A stretch of DNA of 64,000 nucleotides from Verrucomicrobia bacterium SCGC AAA164-E04 (GTDB taxonomy: Bacteria; Verrucomicrobiota; Verrucomicrobiia; Limisphaerales; AAA164-E04). Shown here piece after piece: positions 61,287-64,000 of this stretch. The stretch is from positions 62,001 to 126,000 of the forward strand of contig KB912001.1 in assembly GCA_000383715.1 (NCBI GenBank), read 5' to 3'. The notes beneath the pieces were generated by a model. It was not told the origin of the DNA and did no database searches. It saw only the letters and a list, made by a program, of their open reading frames with translations. How positions within the stretch are numbered: the first letter of the stretch is position 1; each line of letters begins with the position of its first letter. The translations under genes were made by a program, and so were the position numbers.

Positions 61287-62575
61287 TTTTTACTAGGCAC
61301 GAGCGCCAGAAATATCCTGACACCTGGGTCAAGTTCAAGCGTATAGCGAACATCGTGGCAAATCAACAGTGGGCTTCCCTGCTTCATGGCAATTTCACCA
61401 CCCTCCCACTTCATACGACAAGATCCATTTGCAGGCATTTTTGTCGGAAACAGGATCTCAGGTCCATTGGATGACAGGGTCACTTCAAGCTGCCCGCTAC
61501 CGCTCGCTATTTGATTCAATTCAAACTCAGCAGCACCGGATGCATATTTTTGAACCGCATTGGATTCCCGCAAGGGCTTTGCCGAAAGGATATCCACTTT
61601 TTCAGGATTGAATGAAACGTGTTGCATTAACTCATCGACATCCACGTGCTTGGACGTCAACCCGCCACGCAGCACGTTATTGGAATTCGCCATGAGCTCA
61701 ACGCCTACCCCTTCGAGGTAGGCGTGCAAGACTCCCGCCGGCAGATACATGGCCTGACCGGGGAGCAAGGAAACAAGGTTCAATAGAAAAAACGACATCA
61801 ATCCTCGATCGTGCAATCCATTCTCAGAGCAGCAGTTATTTGATTGTAAGACCCAATATTCGGCAGACTCTCTGGAAAACGGCTGTCTGAAATGCCTTTC
61901 CTTCAAGCGCTGGATAACGACAGCCAATCGCTCATGCACGTCCCCTGCATCCATACTCATCAGCTTTCCATACAATTTACGGATAGAATGAGAGACATCT
62001 TTTTCAAACTCATTCAAAAGAAAGGAGAACTCAGGCAAGGCGCTCAACTGAGCGCTGATTTCATTGATGGGCCGAAATCCACGCAAGCCATAAAATGGAG
62101 TAAGTGCTGCAATGATCTCGGGTTTGTGGTTCACATCCTTGTAGTTTCTATGTCGGGCATCCAGCGCAATACCGATCTCATTTTCTTTTTTGAACCCCTC
62201 TTCAGCTGCACTTTTTGTTGGATGAACCTGGATGGACAAGGGTTGAGCCGCTGCCAGTATTTTGAAGAGAAAAGGCAAAGCCTCGTTAAAAGAAGCACGC
62301 ACCCGCTCCCCTAGCACCGTGAGAGGAAATTTTGCTATCACCTCTGCAAGTGAAATCCACTGACCATCAACAAGTACGTCAGACGGCAAGTCAGAATGAG
62401 CCCCCATCCAAAATTCGGCCCAAGGGCGTTTATCCCTGTTGGGTTTTCCTGTCAGGGCCGGTATGGAATGCGGGTCTCCCCAGTCATAATGCTGCACGTG
62501 GCCGCGTAATGGATATGCACCTGGAAAAAATTGTTTCACTAGAACACTGAAACGAAAAGGCTCCGGCAATGTCAA
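61283..62575 (-). CDS. manA: Mannose-6-phosphate isomerase, type I
   Basis: This 430-residue zinc enzyme converts mannose-6-P and fructose-6-P. Metal ligands are visible in 'LSIQVHPTKSAAEEGF' (Gln, His), 'NHKPEIIAALTPFYGLRGF' (Glu) and 'MYLPAGVLHAYLEGVGVELM' (His). 'SNNVLRGGLTSKHVDVDELM' completes the active site. The opening 'PLRGHVQHYDWGDPHSIPAL' is the classic start. It is followed by the phosphohexomutase with a 4-bp overlap, together giving a route from fructose-6-P to mannose-1-P. It is divergent from the sulfatase at 62635. Confidence 0.93.
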   Translation of the reverse strand: MTLPEPFRFSVLVKQFFPGAYPLRGHVQHYDWGDPHSIPALTGKPNRDKRPWAEFWMGAHSDLPSDVLVDGQWISLAEVIAKFPLTVLGERVRASFNEALPFLFKILAAAQPLSIQVHPTKSAAEEGFKKENEIGIALDARHRNYKDVNHKPEIIAALTPFYGLRGFRPINEISAQLSALPEFSFLLNEFEKDVSHSIRKLYGKLMSMDAGDVHERLAVVIQRLKERHFRQPFSRESAEYWVLQSNNCCSENGLHDRGLMSFFLLNLVSLLPGQAMYLPAGVLHAYLEGVGVELMANSNNVLRGGLTSKHVDVDELMQHVSFNPEKVDILSAKPLRESNAVQKYASGAAEFELNQIASGSGQLEVTLSSNGPEILFPTKMPANGSCRMKWEGGEIAMKQGSPLLICHDVRYTLELDPGVRIFLALVPSKK

Positions 62576-62634
62576 CCGAGAAGATAAAAGAGAGTCATTG
62601 CCTGATCTGGCTCAACCGCATAAATTGAAGTGAT

Positions 62635-64000
62635 ATGTATCAGGTTGCAGGAATATTGAGAGATATCTTCAAGACATGGGCTCATTGCAAACGTGCCACC
62701 ATGGTGGCTGTTTGTCTGGGGATTGGCTCCCCTTGGATGCAGGGCATTGGAGTCGGGACCTTGAACGCCGCGGAACGTCCCAACGTGATCCTCATCATCA
62801 CCGATGATCAGGGTTATGGTGACTTTGGTTTTACCGGCAACCCGATTTTGAGAACCCCAAATCTTGACGCTCTCCAACCAAAGAGCGCTCAGATGTCACA
62901 GTATTACGTAAGCCCGGTCTGCGCGCCCACGCGGGCCTGCCTCATGACCGGTAGATATAACTACCGCACTCGGTGTATCGACACCTATATTGGCCGGGCC
63001 ATGATGGAGCCAGCAGAAATAACCGTCGCCGAATCACTCTATTCCGCAGGATATGCGACAGGGATTTTTGGCAAATGGCATATGGGTGACAATTACCCAA
63101 TGAGAGCCATGGATCAGGGATTCGAGGAATCTCTCGTACTACGCGGAGGTGGAATAGGGCAGCCCTCTGATCCGATTGGGGCGGAAGGCAAGTACACAGA
63201 TCCAACGCTGTTTCACAATGGTCAGGAAGTGCAAAAGAAGGGCTACTGCACGGATATCTACTTTGATCACGCCCTGAAATTCATTGAAGTCAGTAAAACC
63301 CGTAACAGACCCTTCTTTGTTTACCTACCCACCAATGCTCCTCACGGGCCCTTTCATGATGTGCCTCAAGAGGAGTATGATTATTATAAGTCTTTAAATT
63401 TGGCGAACGACCAATTCCCACAAAATCAAGGGCATGCGCTTCCCGAAAACGCTAACCTCGATAAACGAGCACGGATTTTCGCAATGATCGATAACATTGA
63501 TCAAAATATCGGAAAATTGAAAAATAGCCTCGAAGCGCTGGAACTATTAGAAGATACGTTGATTATCTTCATGGTTGACAATGGGCCCAATGGACGCCGC
63601 TATGTGTCGGGCTTCCAAGGAAGTAAATCACATGTTCATGAAGGAGGCATCAAATCCCCTCTTTTGATGCATTGGCCAAACCGACTGAAAGCAGGCGCAA
63701 GGTCGGATAAAGTGGTGGCTCATATCGACATCACACCGACTATTCTGGATGCATGTGGGGTGACAGACAGAAAAGTTTGGGATCAATTTGATGGACGCAG
63801 TTTCCTTCCTCTTCTTGATGGACGCAATAGGCAGTGGCTCGATCGAACCGTGGTCATACAGTCTCATCGAGGTAACTTACCGGTACGCTATCACCACTTC
63901 GCGGCGCGCAATCAAAGATGGAAATTACTGCATGCCTCGGGATTCGGAAACGAATCATTTGAAGGCAGCCCCCGCTTCGAGCTCTATGACATGCTGCTCG
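62635..64000 (+). CDS. Secreted arylsulfatase, cut by the window edge
   Basis: The frame is open for 455 codons from ATG 62635 to the end of the window without a stop. A leader-like segment (about 22-42, 'TMVAVCLGIGSPWMQGIGVG') leads to the metal motif 'ILIITDDQGYGDFGFTGN' and the formylglycine motif C-A-P-T-R (Cys96; Thr in place of the usual Ser, a common variant). 'GIFGKWHMGDNYPMRAMDQG', 'YLPTNAPHGPFHD' and 'DNGPNGRRYVSGFQGSKSHV' follow. It ends within the C-terminal subdomain ('RWKLLHASGFGNES'). ATG 62701 is an alternative start. It is divergent from manA and is the fourth sulfatase-family trace in the window. Confidence 0.92.
   Translation, partial: MYQVAGILRDIFKTWAHCKRATMVAVCLGIGSPWMQGIGVGTLNAAERPNVILIITDDQGYGDFGFTGNPILRTPNLDALQPKSAQMSQYYVSPVCAPTRACLMTGRYNYRTRCIDTYIGRAMMEPAEITVAESLYSAGYATGIFGKWHMGDNYPMRAMDQGFEESLVLRGGGIGQPSDPIGAEGKYTDPTLFHNGQEVQKKGYCTDIYFDHALKFIEVSKTRNRPFFVYLPTNAPHGPFHDVPQEEYDYYKSLNLANDQFPQNQGHALPENANLDKRARIFAMIDNIDQNIGKLKNSLEALELLEDTLIIFMVDNGPNGRRYVSGFQGSKSHVHEGGIKSPLLMHWPNRLKAGARSDKVVAHIDITPTILDACGVTDRKVWDQFDGRSFLPLLDGRNRQWLDRTVVIQSHRGNLPVRYHHFAARNQRWKLLHASGFGNESFEGSPRFELYDMLL

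Overview
The window reads as a chromosomal segment of a PVC-superphylum bacterium, most likely a free-living, polysaccharide-degrading Verrucomicrobiota. The reasons are repeated pairs of PSD1 (Planctomycete-type cytochrome c plus DUF1549/DUF1553) and DUF1501 proteins, four sulfatases, DUF1552/DUF1592 and DUF1080 proteins, a pseudopilin with a G-rich, DG-containing C-terminus, and many secreted proteins with Sec or twin-arginine leaders. The taxonomic call is inference from gene content; no rRNA or ribosomal-protein operon is present.

Layout. 0.2-7.3 kb (+): ankyrin membrane protein, then a sulfatase / PSD1 / DUF1501 module. 7.8-8.8 kb: secreted protein of unknown function. 9.2-14.8 kb: a zinc-homeostasis island with a ZigA-like COG0523 GTPase, a MerC-like membrane protein, a pseudopilin, a small Cys/His exported protein, a Fur-family regulator (probably Zur), a HisI paralogue with an altered metal site and a second COG0523 protein with a degraded G4 motif. 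15.2-22.9 kb: DUF1080, DUF2293, a decayed DUF1592 gene beside an intact DUF1552 gene, and a CE7-like acetyl esterase. 22.9-30 kb: ankyrin remnant, SnoaL-like protein, class C beta-lactamase-fold hydrolase, an 841-residue POTRA-like protein without a barrel, and 1.4 kb of non-coding DNA with a diverged repeat pair. 30-34.2 kb: PQQ-propeller protein with EF-hands, a frameshifted Cys/Gly-rich gene, small ORFs, a selenocysteine tRNA (minus strand) and a cyclophilin-FKBP fusion. 34.2-39 kb (-): esterase, intradiol dioxygenase, sugar dehydrogenase, MFS transporter. 39.3-47.3 kb (-): a Cus-type copper/silver RND operon led by a small Cys-rich exported protein. 47.6-53.8 kb (-): a second sulfatase / PSD1 / DUF1501 module with a sulfatase-like remnant downstream. 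54-64 kb: TlpA-like thioredoxin, esterase, L7Ae-like protein, DUF1080, NHL six-bladed propeller, glycerophosphodiesterase, a manA-phosphohexomutase pair and a sulfatase cut by the window edge.

How the genes fit together. Most of the window encodes envelope or secreted proteins for uptake and breakdown of sulfated or acetylated polymers (sulfatases, esterases, DUF1080, sugar dehydrogenase), with hexose-phosphate interconversion at the right end. Two separate metal loci are present: zinc starvation (9-15 kb) and copper/silver efflux (39-47 kb). Each holds a small exported Cys/His protein ending in an A-P-P motif. Signs of decay (DUF1592 deletion with frame change, truncated ankyrin gene, frameshifted Cys/Gly-rich gene, sulfatase tail) are scattered through the window. 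No transposase, CRISPR array, phage gene or rRNA gene could be supported.
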